Positions 45,285-54,190 of a stretch of DNA of 58,481 nt are shown here, piece by piece (the first letter of the stretch is position 1; each line of letters begins with the position of its first letter). Below the pieces are notes generated by a model. It was given only the letters and a program-made list of their open reading frames with translations, was not told the DNA's origin and made no database searches. The stretch lies in contig CAMPCJ010000003.1 of the NCBI GenBank assembly GCA_946645685.1, positions 1-58,481 on the forward strand. Reading direction: 5' to 3'. This DNA comes from an uncultured Clostridia bacterium (lineage in GTDB: Bacteria; Bacillota; Clostridia; Oscillospirales; SIG627). The translations under genes and the position numbers were made by a program.

Positions 45285-46148
45285 TCATTCCACGGTTTTT
45301 TCTTCCTGTACGTCCTCCAGAGGCAGGGTGGGCTCTCTGGTTGCTTCCGGGTTCGTTTCGGGGTAGAAATCCGTCAGGGGAAACTCCATGGAGCGAAACA
45401 GGGTGCAGGGATCCGCGTCGTCGAACTCATACTCTCCGCAGCCGGTGGGAATACTGCTGTCGCAAGCGGGCACGATGATCTGCGTGGGGCGCTCGATGCG
45501 GATCATGGAAAACAGTCCCAGGGTGATGAACAAGACCTTGTTGCCCGGAACAGCTTGTGCAAACCGACCGGAGAATTCATCGGCGATCTCCTGCGGCACG
45601 GCGTCGCATTCGCAGAAGCAGTTGCCGAAGCTGCGGCTCCTGTCAAAATCCACGGAACTGAGCCGCAGCGCCACGGGCTCCGCAACGTCCAGAACGATGT
45701 GCGGATCCCTGGACGCGTGCCGAAAACCGCTCTTTCCCGGTACCAGATCGGTAGAGAAAGAAGAAATGCGCCCGGTGCCGCCGTAGAGCATCATGCTCCG
45801 ATCATATACGGCGAGCCCGGCAGTTTCCTGTCCGGTGCCGATCCCGTTGCTGCATTCCAGAACGCAGTGAAAATAATAGCGGATGTTGACACGGTAATAC
45901 CCTTTGTGAAACGGCGTTTCTTCCGTGTCGATCTGCGTCCAGGGGATCCGGACGTCTCGGATCCTCACGGTGGCGGCGCTGTCTACCATCGCCTGGCCAT
46001 CCTCGGGCAAGAGAATTAAAAGATCTTCCAGACAGTCCTGCTGACGGCAGGAATCAAAAATCCGATACGTGTCGATGGATCTGGAACCGTCGTCCCGCTG
46101 GGTGTGCCCACAAGCGGAGCGTCTGTCGAGATTGCTTTTCGTAATCAA
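45285..46148 (-). CDS. Conserved hypothetical protein (Clostridia-type)
   Basis: MITKSNLDRRSACGHTQRDDGSRSIDTYRIFDSCRQQDCLEDLLILLPEDGQ...; 287-aa ORF. Confidence 0.75.
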   Translation of the reverse strand: MITKSNLDRRSACGHTQRDDGSRSIDTYRIFDSCRQQDCLEDLLILLPEDGQAMVDSAATVRIRDVRIPWTQIDTEETPFHKGYYRVNIRYYFHCVLECSNGIGTGQETAGLAVYDRSMMLYGGTGRISSFSTDLVPGKSGFRHASRDPHIVLDVAEPVALRLSSVDFDRSRSFGNCFCECDAVPQEIADEFSGRFAQAVPGNKVLFITLGLFSMIRIERPTQIIVPACDSSIPTGCGEYEFDDADPCTLFRSMEFPLTDFYPETNPEATREPTLPLEDVQEEKTVE

Positions 46149-46227
46149 TGTATCTGCCTCCCGTTCGATTGATACTATAGCCTATGCGCCTTGGGCGGGA
46201 ATGTGTAGAAAAAAACGATTTTGTAAT

Positions 46228-46261
46228 AAAAAAAGAAGCAAGCGAAAGCTTGCTTCTTTTT
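46228..46261. terminator. Bidirectional terminator
   Basis: AAAAAAAGAAGCAAGC-gaaa-GCTTGCTTCTTTTT. Confidence 0.85.
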
Positions 46262-46271
46262 CATCACTTGA

Positions 46272-47015
46272 TTATTGAAATACGTTTCTGGGATCAATGG
46301 GGTTGCCGTCCTTCCACACCTCGAAGTGGAGATGAGGCTCCAGGGCGCATTCCACGAGGGCGGTGTCACCCACGCCGCCGATCACTTCGCCCGCGTGGAT
46401 CGCCGCGCCTTCCTCAATGCCGTCGGGCAGGGAAGGCATCAGTCCCATATACACGCTTTTCAGTCCGTTTCCGTGATCCAGCACCACGGTTTGCCCCATA
46501 AGAGGGTCGTCATAGGTTTTTTCGACCACGCCGTCCGTCATGGCTCTCACACGCTCTCCGATCACGGAGGCGATGTCCATACCGTTGTGAACGCGGTAGT
46601 CGTTCATCGTCTCGGAGTACACCAAAAGCTCATTGGAGTATTCTTTGATCACGTTTCCCACCAGCGGCATAACAAATTCCGGGGAAACGGGCGTTGCGGA
46701 TACGTCCTGCTCGGTTTTGGGCTTTTCCGCCGGGGTCTCTTTCTGGGGAGGGATCGCTTCCGGTTTTTCCTCTTGTACCGAAGGGATCTTGTTTTCCTTC
46801 GGGACATCTTCCACGATCACCTGCGGCAGAGGCGTGTTCTGCGCTTCCGCCAATCCTTCCGTCATGGGCTTCACCAGCCCGAGCACGGCGCCGTAAACGC
46901 CTACGCAGATTACGGATAAAATGCACACAGCCAGGGCTATGTATAAGCCCCCGCCGTTATTCTTTTTTGTTTGACCGGACCCGTTGGGTCGATTTTTCGT
47001 CTCCATTGTTTGCAT
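46272..47015 (-). CDS. M23 (LytM) family metallopeptidase, SpoIIQ-like
   Basis: N-terminal TM GLYIALAVCILSVICVGVYGAVLG; YRVHNGMDIASVIG and EPHLHFEVWKDG. Confidence 0.85.
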   Translation of the reverse strand: MQTMETKNRPNGSGQTKKNNGGGLYIALAVCILSVICVGVYGAVLGLVKPMTEGLAEAQNTPLPQVIVEDVPKENKIPSVQEEKPEAIPPQKETPAEKPKTEQDVSATPVSPEFVMPLVGNVIKEYSNELLVYSETMNDYRVHNGMDIASVIGERVRAMTDGVVEKTYDDPLMGQTVVLDHGNGLKSVYMGLMPSLPDGIEEGAAIHAGEVIGGVGDTALVECALEPHLHFEVWKDGNPIDPRNVFQ

Positions 47016-47080
47016 CCGTCCTTTCTTGTTTGCTCATAGTTTGTTCCCGAAAAGGAAGGATTATGCACCAAAACAAAAAA

Positions 47081-47105
47081 AGCGGAGACAAAAAATGTCT
47101 CCGCC
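47081..47105 (-). terminator. Terminator downstream of the yabP-yabQ-divIC operon
   Basis: Minus strand GGCGGAGACA-ttttt-TGTCTCCGCTTTTTTTG. Confidence 0.75.
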
Positions 47106-47119
47106 ATCTCTCAGCAGGT

Positions 47120-47401
47120 TCAATTCGGCAGATCGTTGGCGTATACAACGGTCCCCGGCTCGCGAAGGTTGAGCTTTTCCCGGGCGATCTCCTTGATCCT
47201 CTCTTCCGTCATTTCCTCGCTCAGCTTCGCGTTGTACCGCTCTACCTGCAGCGTATAGGTATCCTTTTCCGCTTCCAGCCGTTTCAGCTGCTCCCGCAAT
47301 TCATTGATCTGCAGGTTCCTGTTGACGATGGAAATCACCAGGAAAAGCAAAATGGCAACGAAAGCCAGTTTTGCAAAAAAGCCGAATCGATGTCTTACCA
47401 T
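47120..47401 (-). CDS. Septum formation initiator, DivIC/FtsB family
   Basis: FLVISIVNRNLQINELREQLKRLEAEKDTYTLQVERYNAKLSEEMTEERIKEIAREKLNLREPGTVVYAND. Confidence 0.9.
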   Translation of the reverse strand: MVRHRFGFFAKLAFVAILLFLVISIVNRNLQINELREQLKRLEAEKDTYTLQVERYNAKLSEEMTEERIKEIAREKLNLREPGTVVYANDLPN

Positions 47402-47405
47402 GGGA

Positions 47406-47849
47406 TCAACTCCTTTTATCCTTCCGATCGCGGGATTTTTTTCTCTTTGAGGAGAGTTTTCGTTCTTCCCGCTTTTCTTTTCGTTTGTTCCGTATTCTTT
47501 CCCGCCGTCTTTGAAGGGGCGGAGCGATTTTTTTCAAAACCAGACGCTTGATCCAAAGAGCGCCCTTCCGGACGATCTTGCCCGCGGACGCCAGGTATAG
47601 CAGAAAGCCAAGCACCACGCCTAAAACGGCGAACCACCGGGTCTCTCCTTCCCCTCGGGCGTAGTGAAAGAAAATGTGTGTCAGACTTGCGGGTAAAAAG
47701 AAGAGCAGATCTTCCACCGCTACCAGCCAGGCGGGATGGGTAAACAGGATCCGCATCACCCGGAAAAAGTCGTAATACACGCCCAAAAGCGACCCGAAGA
47801 TGACGGCGCGGAAAAAGAGAATGATCCCCCAAAGCCATTCGCGGGTCAT
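47406..47849 (-). CDS. yabQ: Spore cortex biosynthesis protein YabQ
   Basis: IILFFRAVIFGSLLGVYYDFFRVMRILFTHPAWLVAVEDLLFFLPASLTHIFF. Confidence 0.9.
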   Translation of the reverse strand: MTREWLWGIILFFRAVIFGSLLGVYYDFFRVMRILFTHPAWLVAVEDLLFFLPASLTHIFFHYARGEGETRWFAVLGVVLGFLLYLASAGKIVRKGALWIKRLVLKKIAPPLQRRRERIRNKRKEKREERKLSSKRKKSRDRKDKRS

Positions 47850-48109
47850 TTGGCGAACAGGCGGCTGAAGAATCCTTTTTTCTCATCGCCCGCGCTATCG
47901 GGATACCACAGCGAATCGATCTGTCCGGACAGATGCGCCTCTTTCTTTTCCAGATCCAGGCGATCCATGTGCAGGGTATGGCCGCTGATCTGCAGCGACC
48001 CCAGCGCCGTTTCGATCTCAGCGTGATCTTCGGAAAAAGCGATTACGTCCGTCACGCCGCCGATCAGCAGTGTTTTGCGTCCTTCCATCAGGATCTTATA
48101 TTCGTCCAT
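47846..48109 (-). CDS. yabP: Sporulation protein YabP
   Basis: ILMEGRKTLLIGGVTDVIAFSEDHAEIETALGSLQISGHTLHMDRLDLEKKEAHLSGQIDSLWY. Confidence 0.93.
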   Translation of the reverse strand: MDEYKILMEGRKTLLIGGVTDVIAFSEDHAEIETALGSLQISGHTLHMDRLDLEKKEAHLSGQIDSLWYPDSAGDEKKGFFSRLFAK

Positions 48110-48161
48110 CGGTCATCACCTCGGACTATCCTATGAAGGAAGGCGGGAAAATATACGGCGA

Positions 48162-48401
48162 TTATATCACCCGATACAAAGTGGGCGCTTCGTTCTTACC
48201 GACGTGCTCCGGGGTCGAAAGAACTTCACAGCGAAAGCTTCTTTCTCCGAAGCGAACTTCGATCACGTCTCCGATCTTTACATCGTAAGAAGGTTTGACG
48301 ACGCGGCCGTTAACGGAAACGTGACTGGCGTCACACGCGTCGTTGGCAACCGTTCTGCGCTTGATGATGCGGGATACCTTCAAATACTTGTCCAGTCGCA
48401 C
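48162..48401 (-). CDS. S4 domain RNA-binding protein (Hsp15/RlbP-like), GTG start
   Basis: VRLDKYLKVSRIIKRRTVANDACDASHVSVNGRVVKPSYDVKIGDVIEVRFG. Confidence 0.92.
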   Translation of the reverse strand: MRLDKYLKVSRIIKRRTVANDACDASHVSVNGRVVKPSYDVKIGDVIEVRFGERSFRCEVLSTPEHVGKNEAPTLYRVI

Positions 48402-48458
48402 TTTTACTCCTCTATTGTACCACAGATGGTTTTGAGGGCGCAAGCCCTTTGCGGTCAT

Positions 48459-49109
48459 TTATTGATAGCTGTCGGGATGAGCGATCAGCGCGTTCAGATA
48501 TTTTTGAAGCGCTTCTTCCGGGCAGATCCCGGATCGGACTTGCTTTAAGCAAAGGCGGTACAGCTCCTCGCCGGCAAGGACGATCTCGTCCCCCGCGGGG
48601 ATAGCATCTTTGCGCAGAAGGGCAAAACCGCTCTTTTCCGCCGTCTTTTCCGCCCGCATAAGAGCAGGGAGGCTTTTGGCGATCCCGCGAAGGGTATCCT
48701 CCTTGCTTTTAGCGCCTTTTTCCTTGCGCTTGATCGCATCCCAGGAATCCTGGATCGATCCTTCCGGTACCGTTTCATCCCCGAAAACGTGGGGATGGCG
48801 ACGGATCATTTTTTTACAGATGTCGCTTGTGACGTCGGAAAGGGTGAACGCGCCTTCGTCCCTGGCAAGCCCCACGTGGAATATAACCTCCAGAAGAACG
48901 TCTCCCAATTCTTCCCGAAGGATGGCGTTGTCCTCTTGATCGATGCCCTCCACGACCTCGTACGCTTCCTCAAGAAAATTGTTCCGCAGGGACTTGTGGG
49001 TTTGTGCCCGATCCCAGGGGCATCCATCCGGCGCCCGCAGAATATCCACGATGGCGCAAAGGTCGTCGAAAGAATAAACTTCTTTATTGATCAGTTCCGC
49101 TTTGGTCAT
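48459..49109 (-). CDS. mazG: Nucleoside triphosphate pyrophosphohydrolase MazG
   Basis: CPWDRAQTHKSLRNNFLEEAYEVVEGIDQEDNAILREELGDVLLEVIFH; RRHPHVFGDE. Confidence 0.97.
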   Translation of the reverse strand: MTKAELINKEVYSFDDLCAIVDILRAPDGCPWDRAQTHKSLRNNFLEEAYEVVEGIDQEDNAILREELGDVLLEVIFHVGLARDEGAFTLSDVTSDICKKMIRRHPHVFGDETVPEGSIQDSWDAIKRKEKGAKSKEDTLRGIAKSLPALMRAEKTAEKSGFALLRKDAIPAGDEIVLAGEELYRLCLKQVRSGICPEEALQKYLNALIAHPDSYQ

Positions 49110-50490
49110 TCCCAAACTCCTTTAACGTTCGCATCAGATCAAAAACCCCTCTCACCGGGATGATCTTTACACCGTCCGGAATTTTCTTGACCCGTTCCGC
49201 GGCGCGTTTGGGCAAGAGAATGGTGTCGAAGCCAAGCCTTGCCGCTTCGTTCACCCGCAGGTCGGAGTCGGAGACCGTGCGGCATTCCCCGGACAATCCC
49301 ACTTCTCCGATGGCGATGAAGTGGGGCGGCAGGCGCGTTTCCAGGGCGCAGGAGAGGCACGCGGCGCAGATGCCGAGATCCGCCGCCGTCTCATCCAGAC
49401 GAAGTCCGCCCACCACGTTCATATAAACGTCTTTGTCAAAGAAGCGCACGCCCAGCCTTTTTTCCAGCACGGCGAGCATCATGGTCATCCGGTTCAGATC
49501 CACCCCGGAAGAGAGCCTTTTCGGATTGGGGAAGGGTGACCGCGCCACCAGCGCCTGTACCTCGGTGAGGATGGGGCGCGTGCCTTCCATCAAACACACC
49601 GGGCAGGAGCCGGGCACCCCGACGGGGCTGTCCTCCATCATCCGGCGGCTGGGATCGGGAACCTCCTCCAGGCCCGTATCGGTCATTTCAAACAAGCCGA
49701 TTTCGTTGGTGGAGCCGTAGCGGTTCTTGATGGCGCGCAGGATGCGGCTGCTCTGGGTGCGTTCCCCTTCGAAATACAGGACAACGTCCACCATATGCTC
49801 CAGCAGTTTCGGGCCGGCAATGACGCCGTCTTTGTTCACGTGCCCCACCAGGATGGTGGAAAAGCCGGTACGTTTTGTGATCCCGATCAGTTTGGCGGCG
49901 GAGGCTTTTACCTGGGAAACGCTGCCCGGCGCACTGTTCACGGAAGCGTCCTTGACGGTCTGTACCGAGTCGATGATCAAAAGATCCGGTTTGACTTTAT
50001 GGATCTCCGCCATCACACCGTCCACGTCCGTCTCACATTGCAGGTAGATGTTTTCTGTCAGGGCGGAAAGCCGCTTGGCGCGCATTTTGATCTGCAGCTG
50101 AGATTCTTCTCCGGAAACGTACAGGACTTTCAGATCCGGCATGGAACGGCAGATCTGCAGGAGCAGGGTGGATTTGCCGATACCGGGTTCGCCGCTGATC
50201 AGCGCAACCGACCCGCGAACGATCCCGCCGCCCAGCGCGCGATCCAGCTCTCCGATCCCGGTTTTTGTTCGCTCGCCGAAAAGCTTTTCCTCTTCGATCT
50301 GGTCGATCCTGACGGCTGGGGTGTATTCGCCGGCGGGCGCGTCCAAAACAGGCTGACCTCCCGCGTCGCGAACGAATACCTCTTCTTCCAGGGTATTCCA
50401 CGCGCCGCATTCCCGGCATTGACCGTTCCAGCGTGGAAACTGCGCGCCGCAGTTGGTGCAGGTATAAACCGTTTTCGTCTTTCCGGCCAT
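49084..50490 (-). CDS. radA: DNA repair protein RadA
   Basis: YTCTNCGAQFPRWNGQCRECGAWNT zinc finger, GEPGIGKSTLLLQ, KNRYGSTNEIGLFEM. Confidence 0.98.
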   Translation of the reverse strand: MAGKTKTVYTCTNCGAQFPRWNGQCRECGAWNTLEEEVFVRDAGGQPVLDAPAGEYTPAVRIDQIEEEKLFGERTKTGIGELDRALGGGIVRGSVALISGEPGIGKSTLLLQICRSMPDLKVLYVSGEESQLQIKMRAKRLSALTENIYLQCETDVDGVMAEIHKVKPDLLIIDSVQTVKDASVNSAPGSVSQVKASAAKLIGITKRTGFSTILVGHVNKDGVIAGPKLLEHMVDVVLYFEGERTQSSRILRAIKNRYGSTNEIGLFEMTDTGLEEVPDPSRRMMEDSPVGVPGSCPVCLMEGTRPILTEVQALVARSPFPNPKRLSSGVDLNRMTMMLAVLEKRLGVRFFDKDVYMNVVGGLRLDETAADLGICAACLSCALETRLPPHFIAIGEVGLSGECRTVSDSDLRVNEAARLGFDTILLPKRAAERVKKIPDGVKIIPVRGVFDLMRTLKEFGNDQSGTDQ

Positions 50491-50606
50491 GGTTTGCTCC
50501 TTATGTTCATACTTAGATTCATTATAAAGAAAAATACGGCAGCTGTCAATTTATTCTTGCGTTTTGCCCCGTCTTCTGTATACTTAAAAGAGAAGGGAGG
50601 GGCACC

Positions 50607-51572
50607 ATGGCAAATTATGTTTTTATCAGCCCGTTTTCCCGGGCGTGCGACAATATGGCGCTGGATGAATATCTGCTGGATCACGTTCTGCCGGATGACC
50701 TGATCCTGTTGTTCTACGTGAATGAAAACGCCGTGATCATCGGGAAAAACCAAAATCCGTGGAAGGAATGCGATCGGAACGCCATGGATCGGGACGGCGT
50801 GGAGCTGGCGCGCCGTATCAGCGGCGGCGGCGCGGTCTATCACGACGGGGGAAATCTAAACTATTCCTTTATCGCCGGGGAAAACCGCTATGACCCCGGC
50901 GCTTTTCAGGATCTGATCCTGTCCTGCCTGAAAGAGGAGGGTGTTCCCTGCGAGGCGTCCGGCAGAAACGACCTTGTCGTCTGCGGAAAAAAGATCTCCG
51001 GCACGGCGTTTGCCGTCCGGCACGGAAAACACCTCCATCACGGGACCCTGCTCATTTGTTCCGACCTGACAAGACTGGGTAAATATTTGACCGTGGATCC
51101 GGGTAAGATCCGGTCGAAGGGTATTGATTCCGTCCGTTCCCGGGTTGCCGATCTGGTGGAATTCAAGCCCGAGCTGACGGTTCCCGGCATGCGCGCCTCC
51201 CTTTGCCGCGCCTTTGAAAAACGGTACGGCGCCGTGGTGTCCCTCCCGTTTTCCGACGCGGAACGGATCGCGTTGGAGTCGTACCGCGCCCGGCACGTTT
51301 CCTGGGAATGGCGGATCGGAAATACGCCCGGATTCGATCTGGCTTGGTCCGAACGTTTCCCCTGGGGCGGCGTGGAGTTGTATCTGATCTTGGAAAAGGG
51401 CGTCATTCGGGAAGCGCGGGCTTTTTCAGACGCGATGGACACTTCTCTTTGCGATGATCTGGAGCGCACACTGATGAACTTGCCTTTGGATAGGGGAGAC
51501 GTTTCGAAAGCGGCAGAAGCGTTGGGCGGCGCCGGCGGTGAAGCCCTTCTGTTGTTCTCCCGCTCCATTTAA
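50607..51572 (+). CDS. Lipoate-protein ligase A family protein
   Basis: ARRISGGGAVYHDGGNLNYSFI; GRNDLVVCGKKISGTAFAVRHGKHLHHGTLLI. Confidence 0.95.
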   Translation: MANYVFISPFSRACDNMALDEYLLDHVLPDDLILLFYVNENAVIIGKNQNPWKECDRNAMDRDGVELARRISGGGAVYHDGGNLNYSFIAGENRYDPGAFQDLILSCLKEEGVPCEASGRNDLVVCGKKISGTAFAVRHGKHLHHGTLLICSDLTRLGKYLTVDPGKIRSKGIDSVRSRVADLVEFKPELTVPGMRASLCRAFEKRYGAVVSLPFSDAERIALESYRARHVSWEWRIGNTPGFDLAWSERFPWGGVELYLILEKGVIREARAFSDAMDTSLCDDLERTLMNLPLDRGDVSKAAEALGGAGGEALLLFSRSI

Positions 51573-51607
51573 CGCTTTTAACGGCTTTAAGAAGATCGCC
51601 TGCACGG

Positions 51608-51647
51608 AAAAAAGAAGCAGAAGTCAAAAACTTCTGCTTCTTTTTTT
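51608..51647. terminator. Bidirectional terminator between convergent lplA-like and mrp genes
   Basis: AAAAAAGAAGCAGAAGT-caaaa-ACTTCTGCTTCTTTTTTT. Confidence 0.88.
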
Positions 51648-51654
51648 CTGCGGA

Positions 51655-52482
51655 TCATGCATCAATGGCTTGAAACAATTCTTTCAAGGGTTCTCCCCCG
51701 TAGGATTCGATCAAACCTTTGTCACATAACGCGGCAAGGGCGGGATCGATGGGCAATTGGGCGGTGGCTTGAATGCCGTAGCCTTCGGCGTTTTCCTTCA
51801 GATGGCTCTTACCGAACGGTTCGATCTTCTTGCCGCAGTCGGGGCAGGTAACGTAAGACATATTCTCCACCAGTCCCAAGACCGGGATCTTCATCAGATT
51901 TGCCATTTTCACGGCTTTCTCCACGATCATGGAAACAAGCTCTTGAGGAGACGTGACCACGATAATGCCGTCTAAAGGCAGGGATTGGAAAACGGTGAGG
52001 GGAACGTCGCCCGTTCCGGGAGGCATATCCACGTACATATAATCCACGTCGCCCCAGTTCACTTCCGTCCAGAATTGGGTCACCGTCCCGGCGATCACGG
52101 GACCGCGCCACACCACCGGATCCGTTTCATTTTCCAAAAGAAGATTTAAGCTCATCACTTTGATGCCGCTGCGCGTTTCCACCGGGAAAAGCCCGGTATC
52201 GTCGCCGGTGGCGCGATCGTGCAAGCCGAACGCTTTGGGGATGCTGGGACCGGTGAGATCCGCGTCCAGGATGGCGGTCTTCTTTCCCGCACGGGCGGTT
52301 TCCAGCGCCAGAAGGGAAGTTACCATGCTCTTGCCCACGCCGCCTTTACCGCTGACGATGCCGATCACTTTTTTGATATGGCTCTGGGCGTTGGGCTTCT
52401 GCAAAAGGCTTTCCTGACTGCGGGACGGACAATCCACGCCGCAGGTATCGCAGTTGTGTGTGCAGTTTTCTTGCTCTGCCAT
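51655..52482 (-). CDS. Mrp/NBP35 family P-loop ATPase (Fe-S cluster carrier)
   Basis: N-terminal CTHNCDTCGVDC; GIVSGKGGVGKSMVTSLLA; DMPPGTGDVPLTVFQS; CPDCGKK. Confidence 0.96.
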   Translation of the reverse strand: MAEQENCTHNCDTCGVDCPSRSQESLLQKPNAQSHIKKVIGIVSGKGGVGKSMVTSLLALETARAGKKTAILDADLTGPSIPKAFGLHDRATGDDTGLFPVETRSGIKVMSLNLLLENETDPVVWRGPVIAGTVTQFWTEVNWGDVDYMYVDMPPGTGDVPLTVFQSLPLDGIIVVTSPQELVSMIVEKAVKMANLMKIPVLGLVENMSYVTCPDCGKKIEPFGKSHLKENAEGYGIQATAQLPIDPALAALCDKGLIESYGGEPLKELFQAIDA

Positions 52483-52568
52483 GTTGATCACTCCTTTACG
52501 GTCATTAACCCGTTTCTTCTTACGATTATATCGGTTTTTTTTCTTCTGTCAAGCACGCTCGTTCCGTC

Positions 52569-52597
52569 TTTACTTTTTCCGTAAGATGTACTATAAT
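52569..52597 (+). promoter_or_regulatory. Candidate sigma-A promoter (TTTACT-17-TATAAT) for lnt
   Basis: -35 52569-52574, -10 52592-52597. Confidence 0.65.
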
Positions 52598-52627
52598 GGA
52601 TAAAAGTATGCAGAAAGGGGACGGGAC

Positions 52628-54190
52628 ATGAGACGGATGCGCTGGATGAAAAATAAGAACGGCTTGCTCGTTCTCCTTTCCGCCTTTCTTTCCGCGCTGC
52701 CTTACACGGTGCCCGCGTTGTTCTTTTTGTCCTGGTTCTCCTTTGTTCCGCTGATCCTTGTTTTGATGAAGGAGCGGGGAAAGATCCGGACGGATCTCGG
52801 TTATGCTTTTTTGTTCGGTTTCTTTTATTATCTATTTACCTATTGGTGGTTTTGGGTGCTGTATCCCATGGATTTTGCCGGCGTTTCAAAGGGGGAGGCG
52901 CTCCTGATCGTTCTGCTGGGCTGGGCAGGGATCAGCCTGCTGCACGGATCTCTGTTCCTCCTGGTGGGTCTCGCCGTTCATTTCGCGAAAAAGCTTCATA
53001 GAAGATCTTTCACGGCTGCCGCCTTTCTTCTTGCTTTTTTGCTGTGTGAGTGGATCACCTCTCTTTCGCCTCTGGCGTTTCCCTGGGTGAGGCTCTGCGC
53101 CGGTCAATTCCGGGCGCCGCTTCTCATTCAGAGCGCTGCCGTTTGGGGCGTTTACGGGGCGGATCTTCTCATTTTGACGGTCAACGTATTCCTTTCGTTT
53201 GTTATTCTCTCTTCCGGTCGGCGCCGACTGATCCCGGCTGCCCTTGCCGTCTTTTTGTTTTCCGGCAATTTCCTGTTCGGGGCGATCCGGATGGGGGCGT
53301 TTGAAAAAGAAACGAACACCGTACGGGTCGCCGCGGTGCAAGGCAATATTCTCTCCGGCGATAAGTGGAGCGATACCGGCTTTGATCGCTGCTTCGATAC
53401 GTATTACGGCCTTACGGAAAACCTGACGGAAGACGTGGATCTCATTGTTTGGCCGGAAACGGCTCTTCCCGTGACCTTGAACGGATCCTCCTTTTCCCAT
53501 ATCGTGGAGGAACTTCAGCTTCTGTCCGAAAAATGCGGCGCTCCGATCCTTACGGGTGCTTTCTGGAAGCAGGAAAAAGGGGAATCCAACGCGGCGGTGC
53601 TCATTTCGCCGACAAACGTTTCCGAGCCATATGCCAAACGCCACCTCGTTCCCTTTGGGGAGAGCGTTCCATACCGTGACGTGCTTGAAAAAGTGTTCCC
53701 GTTTTTGACGGAAATCAATATGCTATCCGAGGACGTTGCGGCAGGGGATAACGCCGGTCTTTTCACAACGGATAAAGGCAAGGTGGGCACGCTGATCTGC
53801 TTTGAGTCCATCTTTCCCGAACTCGCCGCGGACAGCGTCGGTCAGGGCGCTCACTTTCTGGCGGTCATTACCAATGATTCCTGGTATAAGGATTCACCCG
53901 CCGTCTATCAACACCTGTCCCACGCTGTCTTGAGGAGCATCGAATGCGGGAGGAGCACCGTTCGCGCCGCGAACTCCGGCGTTTCCGCGCTCATCGACCC
54001 TTGCGGCAGGATCTTGCAAGAGCTTGGTCCCTTGAAGCAGGGCGTTGTGATCGGGGAGATCCCGTATTCCGAAGCGGATACGGCGTATAGTTCCATCGGA
54101 GACCGGATCCTGCCCGTTTACGGCGTCGTTCTTGCCGTTTGGTGCGGGGTTTGTTTGATCGTGAAGAGGAGGCGCCATGGCGGTAAATGA
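52628..54190 (+). CDS. lnt: Apolipoprotein N-acyltransferase
   Basis: Multi-TM N-terminus (YAFLFGFFYYLFTYWWF) plus nitrilase domain: IVWPETALPV, KVGTLICFESIFPE. Confidence 0.92.
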   Translation: MRRMRWMKNKNGLLVLLSAFLSALPYTVPALFFLSWFSFVPLILVLMKERGKIRTDLGYAFLFGFFYYLFTYWWFWVLYPMDFAGVSKGEALLIVLLGWAGISLLHGSLFLLVGLAVHFAKKLHRRSFTAAAFLLAFLLCEWITSLSPLAFPWVRLCAGQFRAPLLIQSAAVWGVYGADLLILTVNVFLSFVILSSGRRRLIPAALAVFLFSGNFLFGAIRMGAFEKETNTVRVAAVQGNILSGDKWSDTGFDRCFDTYYGLTENLTEDVDLIVWPETALPVTLNGSSFSHIVEELQLLSEKCGAPILTGAFWKQEKGESNAAVLISPTNVSEPYAKRHLVPFGESVPYRDVLEKVFPFLTEINMLSEDVAAGDNAGLFTTDKGKVGTLICFESIFPELAADSVGQGAHFLAVITNDSWYKDSPAVYQHLSHAVLRSIECGRSTVRAANSGVSALIDPCGRILQELGPLKQGVVIGEIPYSEADTAYSSIGDRILPVYGVVLAVWCGVCLIVKRRRHGGK

